A stretch of 39,328 nt of DNA from Bacteroidales bacterium (GCA_004555765.1 SFHG01000012.1:1-39328); one strand, 5' to 3'; numbered from the stretch's first letter, positions 1 to 7,377 are shown. The notes: generated by a model not told the origin, from the letters alone. Translations and numbers: made by a program.

Positions 1-923
1 AGATAAAGAGATTTGATTACAGAGTCGACACCTACTCCTTTGACCCCGTAATCGACTCGAGTGATATGGGACCGGAGGGGTGGATTAAGATAGCGGAAGT
101 CATCCGCAAAAATTACACCGTGTACGATGGCTTCGTCGTACTGCATGGCACGGACACGATGGCCTACACCGCCTCGGCCTTGAGCTTTATGATGCCACAC
201 CTCGGCAAACCGGTGCTACTCACAGGCTCCCAGCTACCCATAGGTGTCATCCGCACAGACGGCAAAGAAAACCTCCTCACGTCCATCGAAATAGCGGCGG
301 CAAAGAAGCCGGACGGTGCGCCTATGGTGACTGAGGTGGCTGTTTTTTTCAACAACAAACTCCTCAGGGGCAATCGGACAACCAAGTCGAGCGCAGACCT
401 CTTCAATGCCTTCATTTCCCCAAATTGCGCGCCTCTGGCCACTGCCGGCATAAGCATCCATTACGACAAAAAGGTTCTCCTAAGGGGCACGGCGACCGAA
501 GACGGTCTGCCGGAAATACACACCGACCTCGACCCCAACGTGATGGTATTGACCATCTTCCCCGGTATTCAGACTTCGGTGCTGGAGAGTACTTTTTCCA
601 CGCCCGGACTTAAAGCGGTGGTAATGCAGACCTTCGGGAGCGGCAATGCGCCTCTTGGGCCCGAGTTCTTGGGCGCCATCCGTTCGGCCGTCCAAAAAGG
701 TATCATCATCGTCAATGTCACTCAGTGCCTTGTGGGAGCCGTGAATATGGATCGGTATGCCACAGGCCGCACGCTCAAAGAGGCCGGAGTCATCAGCGGT
801 CACGACCTTACGACAGAAGCTGCGCTCACCAAACTGATGTATCTCTTAGGGAATCCGAATCTCTCTTTTGAGCGGGTAAAAGAACTGATGCAGACCAACA
901 TAAGGGGGGAAATCTCCGAATGA
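1..923 (+). CDS. ansA: Type I L-asparaginase, 5' truncated by window edge
   Basis: This enzyme hydrolyses L-asparagine to aspartate and ammonia and is normally cytoplasmic. The reading frame is open from base 3 to the stop at 921-923, giving about 306 residues, and the first in-frame Met at 66 is internal. Upstream of it the frame reads ...DPVIDSSDMGPEGW, which matches the conserved IDSSDM stretch of the family, so the true start lies outside the window. Visible motifs are the catalytic VLHGTDTMAYTASALSFM segment, the TGSQLPIG segment and FFNNKLLRGNRTTK, all typical of the AnsA-type dimeric asparaginases. The N-terminal catalytic Thr motif is missing because of the truncation. The stop overlaps the next gene by four bases (ATGA), so the two are probably translationally coupled. 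Confidence 0.95.
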   Translation, partial: IKRFDYRVDTYSFDPVIDSSDMGPEGWIKIAEVIRKNYTVYDGFVVLHGTDTMAYTASALSFMMPHLGKPVLLTGSQLPIGVIRTDGKENLLTSIEIAAAKKPDGAPMVTEVAVFFNNKLLRGNRTTKSSADLFNAFISPNCAPLATAGISIHYDKKVLLRGTATEDGLPEIHTDLDPNVMVLTIFPGIQTSVLESTFSTPGLKAVVMQTFGSGNAPLGPEFLGAIRSAVQKGIIIVNVTQCLVGAVNMDRYATGRTLKEAGVISGHDLTTEAALTKLMYLLGNPNLSFERVKELMQTNIRGEISE

Positions 924-1849
924 TGCCGAACGCTCACCCCATCCGGACCCTGACCGAAAGCCCCTTCTCCGGAACTCTTTTCGACCAAAGCGAGACGACA
1001 CCCCGATTCTACTTCCAGAGCCTCGGAAGTGGGAGCAGCGGCAATTGCTCGCTCCTTATCAGCGGGAGCGAAGCACTCATCTTGGATGCGGGCATAGGGA
1101 TAAGGACGTTCCTCAAGCGCGCCCTTATCCTCAAGGACAGTCCCATCAAACCGATGGGCATCCTCATCACGCACGACCACGGCGACCACATCAGGGGTGC
1201 CGCCCGCATCGCACACAAACTCGGCGTGCCTATTTACACCACGCGAGAAGTATCGGACACCCTGAGACGATGGTCCTTATCAAGCAAATACGACTTGACG
1301 GCATACCTGAGGGAGATCGAGGCAGACACCCCGTTCGGGATCGGTCGGTTTGCTGTCACCGCCTTCGACGTCCCCCACGACGCGACCCGAAACGTCGGCT
1401 TCAGCATAAAAGCGGAGGCGGGTACATTTTCCCTCATCACGGACATCGGTCAAGTGACGGATAGGGTTCGGCAGGCCATCAGGGAGAGCAATTACCTCGT
1501 CTTCGAGAGTAACTACGACGAAGAGATGCTCCGCACGGGCAGCTATGCCTATCAGCTGAAGGAGCGCATCAGTGGGGGCGCAGGACATCTCAGCAACAGA
1601 AGGGCGGGAGAGACGATTTGCGAAGAGATGCACCCCGGGCTCAAGTTCGTCGCCCTCTGCCACCTCTCCGGCAATAACAACACCCCGGGACTGGCTATGG
1701 AACACTTTTCCGGTCACCTGAGGGCTAACGGCATCTCCGCGTACCGCCTCGCTTGTGAGGGGCTTTCGCTTGGGGAAGAATCGGGAGACGGACTCGCCAC
1801 GACCGTCATTCTTCGAGACACCGTCTCTTCCATATTCAGCCTGGAGTAA
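920..1849 (+). CDS. MBL-fold metallo-hydrolase, YycJ/WalJ-like
   Basis: A metallo-beta-lactamase fold hydrolase of the YycJ (WalJ) group, probably a nuclease- or phosphodiesterase-type enzyme; its substrate cannot be read from the sequence. The strand-loop LGSGSSGNCSLL lies near residues 35-46, a metal-binding Asp in ILDAG follows, and the HxHxDH motif is His85-Asp-His87-Gly-Asp89-His90. Later HD and H residues (FDVPHD, CHLSGNNN) fit the remaining ligands. The start overlaps the asparaginase stop. It gives a N-terminal extension of about 30 residues before the fold begins, and there is no other ATG that preserves the fold, so the extension may be real or translation may begin at a non-ATG codon. 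In Firmicutes this family is linked to cell wall and DNA processes; that role is not shown here. Confidence 0.88.
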   Translation: MMPNAHPIRTLTESPFSGTLFDQSETTPRFYFQSLGSGSSGNCSLLISGSEALILDAGIGIRTFLKRALILKDSPIKPMGILITHDHGDHIRGAARIAHKLGVPIYTTREVSDTLRRWSLSSKYDLTAYLREIEADTPFGIGRFAVTAFDVPHDATRNVGFSIKAEAGTFSLITDIGQVTDRVRQAIRESNYLVFESNYDEEMLRTGSYAYQLKERISGGAGHLSNRRAGETICEEMHPGLKFVALCHLSGNNNTPGLAMEHFSGHLRANGISAYRLACEGLSLGEESGDGLATTVILRDTVSSIFSLE

Positions 1850-1879
1850 AGGGGTACTTCTATCACCAAAAAAAATTTC

Positions 1880-1958
1880 GGTCTGTACCCGGCTTTCCCC
1901 TTGGTCTGTACCATTTTCTCTCCCCGGTCTGTATCTCGCACTCTTCTCGATCCGTACC
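1880..1958. repeat. 23-bp periodic repeat array A (4 cores)
   Basis: Four 10-bp cores start at 1880 (GGTCTGTACC), 1903 (GGTCTGTACC), 1926 (GGTCTGTATC) and 1949 (GATCCGTACC), each exactly 23 bp apart. The spacers are pyrimidine-rich and not conserved. The array fills the gap between the convergent MBL hydrolase (+) and the gene ending at 2113 (-). Confidence 0.9.
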
Positions 1959-1996
1959 CATTTTCACTCACTCCGGGGGTGAGACCTTTGCATGAT

Positions 1997-2053
1997 ACCT
2001 CATCGAAGGGAAAAAGAAAGCCTCACCGGAGCGACAAAAGGCTCCGATGAGGT
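1997..2053. terminator. Nested stem-loop between convergent genes
   Basis: An outer stem ACCTCATCG (1997-2005) pairs with CGATGAGGT (2045-2053). Inside it, an alternative stem CGGAGC (2027-2032) pairs with GCTCCG (2041-2046) around an 8-base loop. The two stems share bases 2045-2046, so they may partly compete. It lies between two genes that converge, so a role as a bidirectional terminator is plausible, but there is no long T tract. A 13-mer TGAGACCTTTGCA (1980-1992) lies just before it and recurs at 19888-19900. Confidence 0.5.
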
Positions 2054-2112
2054 TCTAAAATGTTACAGAAACTGGTGTTTCAGTGAAAATGGGGGCAGCA
2101 AAAGCCTTGTTC

Positions 2113-2661
2113 CTATAGGACAGAGGCACCAAAAACTGCCGGTTCCTTTAATAGATCCGTGCCGGAAGAAATAAGCGACCACGCTTCTTCAGTCTTCAGC
2201 GCCCTTTGTATCACGCCTTTTTTGACAATAAAGAGACGGCCTTCGGCATTATCTTTCAGCACTTTCAGGTCTTGCTTATCCGTACCTCCCGACTTCATTC
2301 CCAAGAGCTCCGCTCCGTGAGAAGTGTTATCGAGAGAGGCGATAAGGCGGGTATCCGTTTGATCGGCATCCAGACAGATGGAGTACGCACCGACGCCGGG
2401 GCTATTCGCGCTACGACTAACCCACGAAGCTACGGCTCTTGACACTGCATCGTCCTTGGACCACACCACGACGTAGGACATACTGTCGTACTGCAAATCG
2501 CTAAGCCAACGGACACCTTTGACCTCAATACTCGGAAGTTGCTCGCCGGGATTGAAACCGGAATCGGCTTCAGAAGCGGTAGGTCTGGCGGCCACGAAAA
2601 GCGTACCCATCAAGACCGAAACGAGCAATCCAAGAATGGATGTCTTAGATCTCATAAACAA
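2113..2661 (-). CDS. Exported protein of unknown function, possibly thioredoxin-fold
   Basis: I do not recognise this 182-residue protein with certainty. A hydrophobic N-terminal segment after MRSK (ILGLLVSVLMGTLFVAA) looks like a signal peptide without a lipobox Cys, so export to the periplasm is likely. The order of elements, with GEQLPSIEVKGV, then a strand YVVVWSKDDAVSR, then a SICLDAD strand and LFIVKKGVI, resembles TlpA/peroxiredoxin-type proteins of Bacteroidales. The CxxC active site is absent, however: the equivalent position reads WSKDDAVSR. If it is thioredoxin-like it is redox-inactive by the usual mechanism. Starts at 2661 and 2655 (MRSK) are both possible. It has its own promoter about 130 bases upstream and diverges from the lysine exporter genes. 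Confidence 0.72.
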   Translation of the reverse strand: MFMRSKTSILGLLVSVLMGTLFVAARPTASEADSGFNPGEQLPSIEVKGVRWLSDLQYDSMSYVVVWSKDDAVSRAVASWVSRSANSPGVGAYSICLDADQTDTRLIASLDNTSHGAELLGMKSGGTDKQDLKVLKDNAEGRLFIVKKGVIQRALKTEEAWSLISSGTDLLKEPAVFGASVL

Positions 2662-2796
2662 ACATTTGGTTCAAAAATTCCCGTCATCCCCAAATAAACT
2701 CTTTCACAAGAGCAGGGAAAAATAAGGACTCCGGGCGCCCGAGTTTCGAGCCTTGGCAAGCCGGCACCACTGTACCCGACTTTTTATTTGCCGGGG

Positions 2797-2804
2797 CAAA
2801 GGTA
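2797..2804 (-). promoter_or_regulatory. Bacteroidetes -7 box TACCTTTG
   Basis: On the minus strand this reads TACCTTTG, an exact match to TAnnTTTG. A TTGG sequence lies about 18 bases further upstream (complement of 2823-2825), close to the expected -33 spacing. It would drive the exported protein that starts at 2661, with a leader of roughly 130 bases. Confidence 0.65.
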
Positions 2805-2832
2805 CCCAATTTTATTTGAAACCAAGAAATAA

Positions 2833-2848
2833 AAATACTTAAGTATTT
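2833..2848. promoter_or_regulatory. Perfect 16-bp palindrome, possible operator
   Basis: AAATACTTAAGTATTT is self-complementary over all 16 bases. It sits just upstream of the minus-strand promoter and about 85 bases upstream of the plus-strand -7 box, which is where an operator for a dimeric regulator could act. No adjacent regulator gene is present to link it to. Confidence 0.45.
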
Positions 2849-2929
2849 AGTACTCAACGCATAGTAGCATTTTCCAAGCTTATATGAACCAAACACCTGC
2901 GAGTTGCCTGCACTTTACCGGCAAATTGG

Positions 2930-2937
2930 TAATTTTG
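2930..2937 (+). promoter_or_regulatory. Bacteroidetes -7 box TAATTTTG
   Basis: TAATTTTG matches TAnnTTTG and lies 62 bases upstream of the ATG at 3000. It is the best promoter candidate for the two-gene lysine exporter. Confidence 0.55.
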
Positions 2938-2999
2938 CAGTGGAATAGACAGAAACACCGGACTTCAATGGGGGAGATCGACGGTATCGGAACCTTTGT

Positions 3000-3329
3000 A
3001 TGATATTATTACTCATCATTTGCGGACTTGTGGGCGGGCTTTTGGGATGGCGGTTGAGACACCGCAACCTCTCTTTTATTTCCCCCACCGTGACCATACT
3101 TGTGTGTCTCTTGCTCTTTATTATGGGCATTGAGATAGGTAGTGACGAAGCGGCTCTTGCCCAGCTCAAAGAGATGGGATGGGTATCGCTCGTGATTGCC
3201 GTTTTTGCCATGTTGGGCAGCATCGGCGTCACTTGGGGATTCTTCTATCTGTCCCGAAAGAAAAGGCAGCAAGCCAAAGAGAAAAGCCACACCGCAGAGC
3301 GGGAAGACTACAACGCAGACACCTTATGA
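3000..3329 (+). CDS. LysO-type lysine exporter, N-terminal subunit (DUF340)
   Basis: A small membrane protein of 109 residues that corresponds to the N-terminal part of the lysine exporter LysO (YbjE), which is one polypeptide in E. coli. Three hydrophobic helices are visible: MILLLIICGLVGGLLGW, FISPTVTILVCLLLFIMGIEIG and SLVIAVFAMLGSIGVTWGFFYL. The GIEIGSD turn after the second helix is the family hallmark. A basic, charged tail follows (SRKKRQQAKEK). It overlaps the next gene by four bases (ATGA), which supports co-translation and assembly of a split transporter. Its expected role is to export L-lysine and toxic analogues across the inner membrane. Confidence 0.85.
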   Translation: MILLLIICGLVGGLLGWRLRHRNLSFISPTVTILVCLLLFIMGIEIGSDEAALAQLKEMGWVSLVIAVFAMLGSIGVTWGFFYLSRKKRQQAKEKSHTAEREDYNADTL

Positions 3330-3934
3330 AAGAGACCGTCATCATCATATTGTCCCTCATCATCGGCATCTTGGTCGGCTTCTTCGTGGATTTACCCATC
3401 AATTTCCAGGACACTCCGATTACGACCATTCTGCTCTGCGGGATTCTCTTCTCCGTAGGGCTCTCCATCGGGTCGGACAAGGAGACACTCAACTCCATCC
3501 GGCACTTGAGTCCGAGCCTCCTGATGCTGCCTTTCTGCACCGTCATCGGCTCACTCATCGGGACACTTGTGATTACCCTCTTCATCCCGCAGCTCACGCT
3601 CAGCACCGGTCTCGCCATCGGATCGGGCTTGGGGTACTACTCGGTCTCGAGCCTCATCATCGGGGATTACTTCGGACCCACACTCGCTGCCGTGGGTCTT
3701 TTTGCCAACGTATTTCGAGAGCTTCTTGCCCTGACCACTATGCGTTTTCAAGCCAAAATCTGGGGTATTCTTCCGGGGATATCGAGTGGCGGAGCCAATA
3801 CCAGTGACGTGCTTCTTCCGGCCATCACTTCGGCATCAAGCGACGAATACGCCGTACCTGCCATCTACAACGGAGTGGTCACGACCATCATCGTCCCATT
3901 CCTCGTCACATTCTTCTGCGAAATAAAGATCTGA
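3326..3934 (+). CDS. LysO-type lysine exporter, C-terminal subunit
   Basis: A membrane protein of 202 residues, the partner of the preceding gene; together they equal a full LysO. I chose the ATG at 3326, which overlaps the upstream stop. A longer open frame from 3179 would run through the upstream gene and is not credible. The sequence shows several transmembrane helices and the repeated GLSIGSD motif near residues 44-50. The conserved core GSGLGYYSVSSLII...FANVFRELLAL and the GISSGGANTSDVLLP segment, which probably line the transport path, follow. A strong hairpin terminator comes after the gene. Confidence 0.88.
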   Translation: MKETVIIILSLIIGILVGFFVDLPINFQDTPITTILLCGILFSVGLSIGSDKETLNSIRHLSPSLLMLPFCTVIGSLIGTLVITLFIPQLTLSTGLAIGSGLGYYSVSSLIIGDYFGPTLAAVGLFANVFRELLALTTMRFQAKIWGILPGISSGGANTSDVLLPAITSASSDEYAVPAIYNGVVTTIIVPFLVTFFCEIKI

Positions 3935-3955
3935 ACCGGGATTAGACCTAAAATA

Positions 3956-3995
3956 AAGGACGACCAAGCGCTTTTTTTGCCCTTTAGTCGTCCTT
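3956..3995. terminator. Bidirectional terminator hairpin
   Basis: A perfect 9-bp stem, AAGGACGAC (3956-3964) with GTCGTCCTT (3987-3995), encloses a loop that contains a T7 run. It lies between the convergent lysine exporter and purN, so it can serve both. Confidence 0.65.
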
Positions 3996-4003
3996 ATTAT
4001 CTA

Positions 4004-4082
4004 TGTCCGTATCTCGAGATCGCCCCGGTACGTGTCTCGCTCCAAGGAGAGTCCGTATCTCGGACTCTTTTCGGTACGTACT
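4004..4082. repeat. 23-bp periodic repeat array B (4 cores)
   Basis: Cores start at 4004 (TGTCCGTATC), 4027 (GGTACGTGTC), 4050 (AGTCCGTATC) and 4073 (GGTACGTACT), each exactly 23 bp apart. C-type and A-type cores alternate. The first three are followed by TCG. The last core overlaps the purN stop codon (complement of 4081-4083). Confidence 0.92.
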
Positions 4083-4680
4083 ATTTTTTCGCCTCTTTTC
4101 GTGCGATCCACTCCCCTATGGTCTTCGGGAAAAACTCGTGCTCCAAGAGGTGCACTTTTGCCGCAATATCCTCGGGAGAATCTGCCTCGGAATCAATGGG
4201 TGTCTCTGCTTGGAATACGATTTTCCCGCGGTCATAGTCGGCGTCTATCTCGTGGATGGTGATTCCCGTCACCTTCTCTCCTGCGGCCTTGACGGCTTCA
4301 TGGACGTGGTGCCCGTACATTCCCTTGCCTCCGTATTTGGGCAAAAGAGCCGGATGGATATTCAGAATCTTTCCCGGGTACGCCTCCAGCAGAAACTCGG
4401 GGATCAGACGCAGGTATCCGGCAAGTATAATGTACCCGATCCGATGCGCTTCCAAAATCGGCATCACTTCATTCCTGTCGCCCAAAGAGGACTTCTTTAG
4501 GACGACAGAGGGGATGCCTTCCTTTTCGGCACGCCGGAGGACGTAAGCATCGGGATTATCGGAGACAACGAGTGCGGGTCTTATACCCGCCTCGGGGCGA
4601 TGGGCGAAGAAATCGGTTATCGCCTGCATGTTTGTACCGTTTCCTGAGGCAAAAATTGCTATATTTATCGGAGAATTCAT
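4081..4680 (-). CDS. purN: Phosphoribosylglycinamide formyltransferase (GART)
   Basis: This enzyme transfers a formyl group from 10-formyl-tetrahydrofolate to glycinamide ribonucleotide, the third step of purine synthesis. The N-terminus INIAIFASGNGTNMQ carries the nucleotide-binding SGNGTN loop. The folate and catalytic region reads NIHPALLPKYGGKGMYGHHVH with the catalytic Asn and His, and IDADYDRGKIVFQ carries the catalytic Asp. I prefer the start at 4680 (MNSPINIA) over 4704 (MCILIRHN): homologues begin near MNIAxFxSGxG, and the -7 box at 4721-4728 would leave only about 10 bases of leader for the longer form. The gene stands alone and diverges from acpP. Confidence 0.95.
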   Translation of the reverse strand: MNSPINIAIFASGNGTNMQAITDFFAHRPEAGIRPALVVSDNPDAYVLRRAEKEGIPSVVLKKSSLGDRNEVMPILEAHRIGYIILAGYLRLIPEFLLEAYPGKILNIHPALLPKYGGKGMYGHHVHEAVKAAGEKVTGITIHEIDADYDRGKIVFQAETPIDSEADSPEDIAAKVHLLEHEFFPKTIGEWIARKEAKK

Positions 4681-4720
4681 ATTGTGCCTGATTAAAATGC
4701 ACATAGAATAAGTGTATGTG

Positions 4721-4728
4721 CAAATTTA
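4721..4728 (-). promoter_or_regulatory. -7 box TAAATTTG for purN
   Basis: On the minus strand this reads TAAATTTG, matching TAnnTTTG, about 40 bases from the preferred purN start. It sits 4 bp from the opposing acpP -7 box, so the two RNA polymerase footprints would overlap. The -33 region is poor. Confidence 0.55.
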
Positions 4729-4732
4729 TTGG

Positions 4733-4740
4733 TATCTTTG
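4733..4740 (+). promoter_or_regulatory. -7 box TATCTTTG for acpP
   Basis: TATCTTTG matches TAnnTTTG and would start a leader of roughly 115 bases for acpP. The leader contains a 7-bp hairpin, TTTATCT (4786-4792) with AGATAAA (4801-4807), and is otherwise AT-rich. A long leader is common for highly expressed acpP. Confidence 0.6.
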
Positions 4741-4862
4741 CGTGTGCGAGAAAGAGGAAAACAGCCTGTCGTAGCGATGAGGATGTTTATCTCGCCACAA
4801 AGATAAAGCAATTTTTCTCAAAGACTATATCTAACATAAAAATTATAGCACTAAAAATCATC

Positions 4863-5108
4863 ATGACAAAGGAAGAAGTAACCTCCAAGGTTGTAGACAT
4901 CATCGTAGACCAGCTCAATGTGGATCGCTCCTCCGTCACACCGGCTGCAAGCTTCACCGGAGACCTCGGCGCAGACTCTCTTGACACTGTCGAGCTCATT
5001 ATGAAGTTTGAGAAAGAGTTTAAGATCAAGATCGAAGACGACGAAGCACAGCAGATCCAGACGGTCGCTGATGCCATCGAACACGTCTTCGCAGCCAACC
5101 CCGAATAA
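4863..5108 (+). CDS. acpP: Acyl carrier protein
   Basis: A small acidic protein of 81 residues that carries growing acyl chains on a 4'-phosphopantetheine arm during type II fatty acid synthesis in the cytoplasm. The attachment site is Ser39 in the GADSLDTVEL motif. Helix II and the acidic recognition surface follow (MKFEKEFKIKIEDDEA). The open frame extends back to 4716, but that part is the untranslated leader; the ATG at 4863 gives the normal ACP length and N-terminus. It heads the conserved acpP-fabF-rnc cluster. A strong hairpin lies between it and fabF. Confidence 0.97.
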   Translation: MTKEEVTSKVVDIIVDQLNVDRSSVTPAASFTGDLGADSLDTVELIMKFEKEFKIKIEDDEAQQIQTVADAIEHVFAANPE

Positions 5109-5152
5109 TCCGGACGGATCAGTCCGACCGGCAATTACTGTCCCCTTGCCTT

Positions 5153-5178
5153 CTCCCGATTGGCTATCCAATCGGGAG
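5153..5178 (+). promoter_or_regulatory. 11-bp perfect hairpin between acpP and fabF
   Basis: CTCCCGATTGG (5153-5163) pairs perfectly with CCAATCGGGAG (5168-5178) around the four-base loop CTAT. No T tract follows. An intergenic hairpin here could slow polymerase or protect the 3' end of a short acpP mRNA, allowing much more AcpP than FabF. Confidence 0.55.
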
Positions 5179-5265
5179 CGCAGGGTGCAGGCACTCCGAA
5201 AAACCTTACCGGATCGCGTGATAGAGGCGCGACCCACATCAGTTCACACCTAACACGTACAAGAA

Positions 5266-6522
5266 ATGAATCCGAAAAGAGTAGTCATCACCGGACTGGG
5301 TGCCGTTACGCCGCTGGGTAACGACGTATCCTCCACTTGGACAGGTCTTACATCCGGGAAGAGCGGTGCCGCACGCATCACGAGATTCGACCCCCGGAAC
5401 CTGAAGACCCAGTTTGCCTGTGAAGTAAAGGGCTTTGACCCGCTTGAGCACTTCGACCGAAAGAGTGTGCGGAAGATCGACTTGTACACGCAGTTCGGAA
5501 CCGTCAGCGCCAGAGAGGCCGTAAAAGACTCCGGACTTGATTTTGAAAAAGAAGATACCGCCAAGATCGGAGTCATCTTCTCAAGCGGCATCGGCGGCTT
5601 ATGGACGTTCCAAGACGAAGTAGCCGGATTGAACCTCGATGAAGAGCCGCGCATCAACCCCTTCTTTATCCCCAAGATGATCGCCAATATGGCCGCGGGG
5701 TATATTTCTATGGAGTACGGCTTGAGGGGTCCCAACTTCGCCACTCTTTCCGCCTGCGCGTCCTCGACCAACAGCATCATCAGTGCGCTCGATCAGATCA
5801 GGCTCGGTCGCGCAACAGTAATGCTTGCAGGAGGATCCGAAGCGGCCATCAATTACACGGGGATAGGAGGGTTCAATGCCCTCACGGCGCTTTCCACACG
5901 CAACGATTCGCCTGAGACCGCATCCCGCCCTTTCAGCGCCTCAAGAGACGGCTTCGTGATGGGTGAAGGGGGCGTGACCCTTATCCTTGAAGAGCTCGAA
6001 CACGCAAAAGCACGTGGCGCAAAGATTTATGCCGAACTTCTGGGTGGAGGTATGTCGGCCGATGCCTATCACTTGACGGCATCCCACCCCGAAGGATTAG
6101 GGGCGAAGATTGTGATGGAAAACGCACTCAGGGAATCCGGTCTGAAGACCTCCGACATTGACTACATCAATGTCCACGGCACGTCTACGCCCGTGGGCGA
6201 CATCAGTGAGGTAAAGGCCATTCTTGATGTTTTTGGCGATGACGCTTACCGCATCAATATATCCTCCACCAAGTCTATGACGGGGCACCTCCTCGGTGCC
6301 GCCGGGGCTCTCGAGGCGATGGCCTGCATACTTGCGATCAGGGACGGTATCGTTCCCCCGACCATCAATCACGCCCCGGACGACAACGACACCGAAATTG
6401 ACTCGAAACTCAATTTCACGTTCAACGAAGCACAGAAGCGCGACATCCGTTACGCCCTATCCAATACTTTCGGGTTCGGCGGGCACAATGCAAGTGCAGT
6501 CTTCGGGAAGTACGAAGCTTAA
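5266..6522 (+). CDS. fabF: 3-oxoacyl-[acyl-carrier-protein] synthase II
   Basis: A condensing enzyme (KAS II) that elongates acyl-ACP with malonyl-ACP in fatty acid synthesis. The 418-residue length is normal. The catalytic triad is visible: Cys164 in LSACASSTNS, His304 in NVHGTSTPVGD and His341 in SMTGHLLGAAG. The C-terminal glycine-rich SNTFGFGGHNAS loop, which helps form the oxyanion region, is intact. The residues around the Cys (ASSTNS) differ from the commoner ATSTH, a small variation. It follows acpP after 157 bases and precedes rnc by 27 bases, so the three are probably one transcription unit with internal modulation. Confidence 0.97.
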   Translation: MNPKRVVITGLGAVTPLGNDVSSTWTGLTSGKSGAARITRFDPRNLKTQFACEVKGFDPLEHFDRKSVRKIDLYTQFGTVSAREAVKDSGLDFEKEDTAKIGVIFSSGIGGLWTFQDEVAGLNLDEEPRINPFFIPKMIANMAAGYISMEYGLRGPNFATLSACASSTNSIISALDQIRLGRATVMLAGGSEAAINYTGIGGFNALTALSTRNDSPETASRPFSASRDGFVMGEGGVTLILEELEHAKARGAKIYAELLGGGMSADAYHLTASHPEGLGAKIVMENALRESGLKTSDIDYINVHGTSTPVGDISEVKAILDVFGDDAYRINISSTKSMTGHLLGAAGALEAMACILAIRDGIVPPTINHAPDDNDTEIDSKLNFTFNEAQKRDIRYALSNTFGFGGHNASAVFGKYEA

Positions 6523-6549
6523 TGCCGCACACCGGATCCTGACCCAGAA

Positions 6550-7377
6550 ATGGACTTCAAAAAAGCAAGGATAGACTTCTCCGCACTCAAAGGAATCTTC
6601 CTAAAGAAAAAGAAAAACGAACGGACTGTCTCCCAATCCGAGGAGATAGCCCTGTTCGTTTCCGGACTCATCGGGACACGTCCCAAGGATCTCAAACTTT
6701 TCCTTCAGGCCTTTACCCACAAGTCCTATCCGACGGCTGCCCCGGGGTTCCACAACGAGAGGCTCGAGTTTTTGGGAGACAGTGTCTTGAATCTCAGCGT
6801 CTCGCACCTCCTCTACAACCTCTACCCGGACGACGACGAAGGCGCGCTCTCTCAGATGAGGAGTTTCCTGACGAGCCGGAGCAATATGAATGATGAAGCC
6901 CGGAGGATGGGGTTGGACAAAGTCCTGCGTGTAGCGGTAGGCACAAACTTAGATAACTCCGACATCCTCGGCAATTCGCTCGAAGCGTTTCTCGGAGCGC
7001 TGTACATCGAGAGGGGAATGGAGTTCACCTCCAAGTTCATCCAAAAGAGACTCATTATCTCGAGGAAAAATATGGAGACCGTGTCGCTGAAGGAGGAGGA
7101 TTTCAAGACCGAGTTCATCATCTTGATGCAGAAAAATAAAATTCCCTACTCCTACAAATACTTGGGTAACCGACTGACAAAAGAAGGAACTATTTCGCAC
7201 AAATTTCAGCTTCTTGTCGGAGCGGACGACGAAATCATAGCGGAAGGGGAAGCGGGCAATAAAAAAGCCGCGCACCAGCTCATCTCGCGCATCGCGCTTG
7301 AGAAGATCACCCTGCATCCGGATCTCTTGGAAGAATTCTCGTCCCGACCGGTTCCTCCCGCCGGCATCAAGGCGTAA
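6550..7377 (+). CDS. rnc: Ribonuclease III
   Basis: Double-strand-specific endonuclease that processes rRNA precursors and structured mRNAs. The RNase III signature HNERLEFLGDSVL spans residues 68-80 and supplies the first acidic metal ligands. The second cluster reads ILGNSLEAFLGALYIERG: the Glu is kept, but the Asp usual in most bacteria (ILAD.xEA type) is Asn here. A double-stranded RNA-binding domain fills the C-terminal third (DFKTEFIILMQKNKIPYSYKYLG ... AAHQLISRIALEKI). A basic N-terminal stretch (FLKKKKNERT) precedes the catalytic domain. It lies 27 bases after fabF in the usual bacteroidete order. Confidence 0.95.
   Translation: MDFKKARIDFSALKGIFLKKKKNERTVSQSEEIALFVSGLIGTRPKDLKLFLQAFTHKSYPTAAPGFHNERLEFLGDSVLNLSVSHLLYNLYPDDDEGALSQMRSFLTSRSNMNDEARRMGLDKVLRVAVGTNLDNSDILGNSLEAFLGALYIERGMEFTSKFIQKRLIISRKNMETVSLKEEDFKTEFIILMQKNKIPYSYKYLGNRLTKEGTISHKFQLLVGADDEIIAEGEAGNKKAAHQLISRIALEKITLHPDLLEEFSSRPVPPAGIKA

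Larger units (their letters stand above)
2662..2999. other. 338-bp divergent intergenic region
   Basis: This gap holds two divergent promoter candidates (boxes at 2797-2804 minus and 2930-2937 plus), a perfect 16-bp palindrome (2833-2848) and a small GC palindrome CGGGCGCCCG (2732-2741) in the minus-strand leader. I see no credible gene and no clear 23-bp array, although isolated GTACCC pieces occur at about 2772 and 2802. Confidence 0.7.

Noticed and set aside
2762..2810. Possible further 23-bp array in the lysine exporter upstream region
   Set aside because: Only isolated GTACCC pieces are present, without the core or the spacing.
4716..4862. 49-codon upstream extension of acpP
   Set aside because: It begins before the -7 box and ACPs of this family start at the MTKEEV-like residue.
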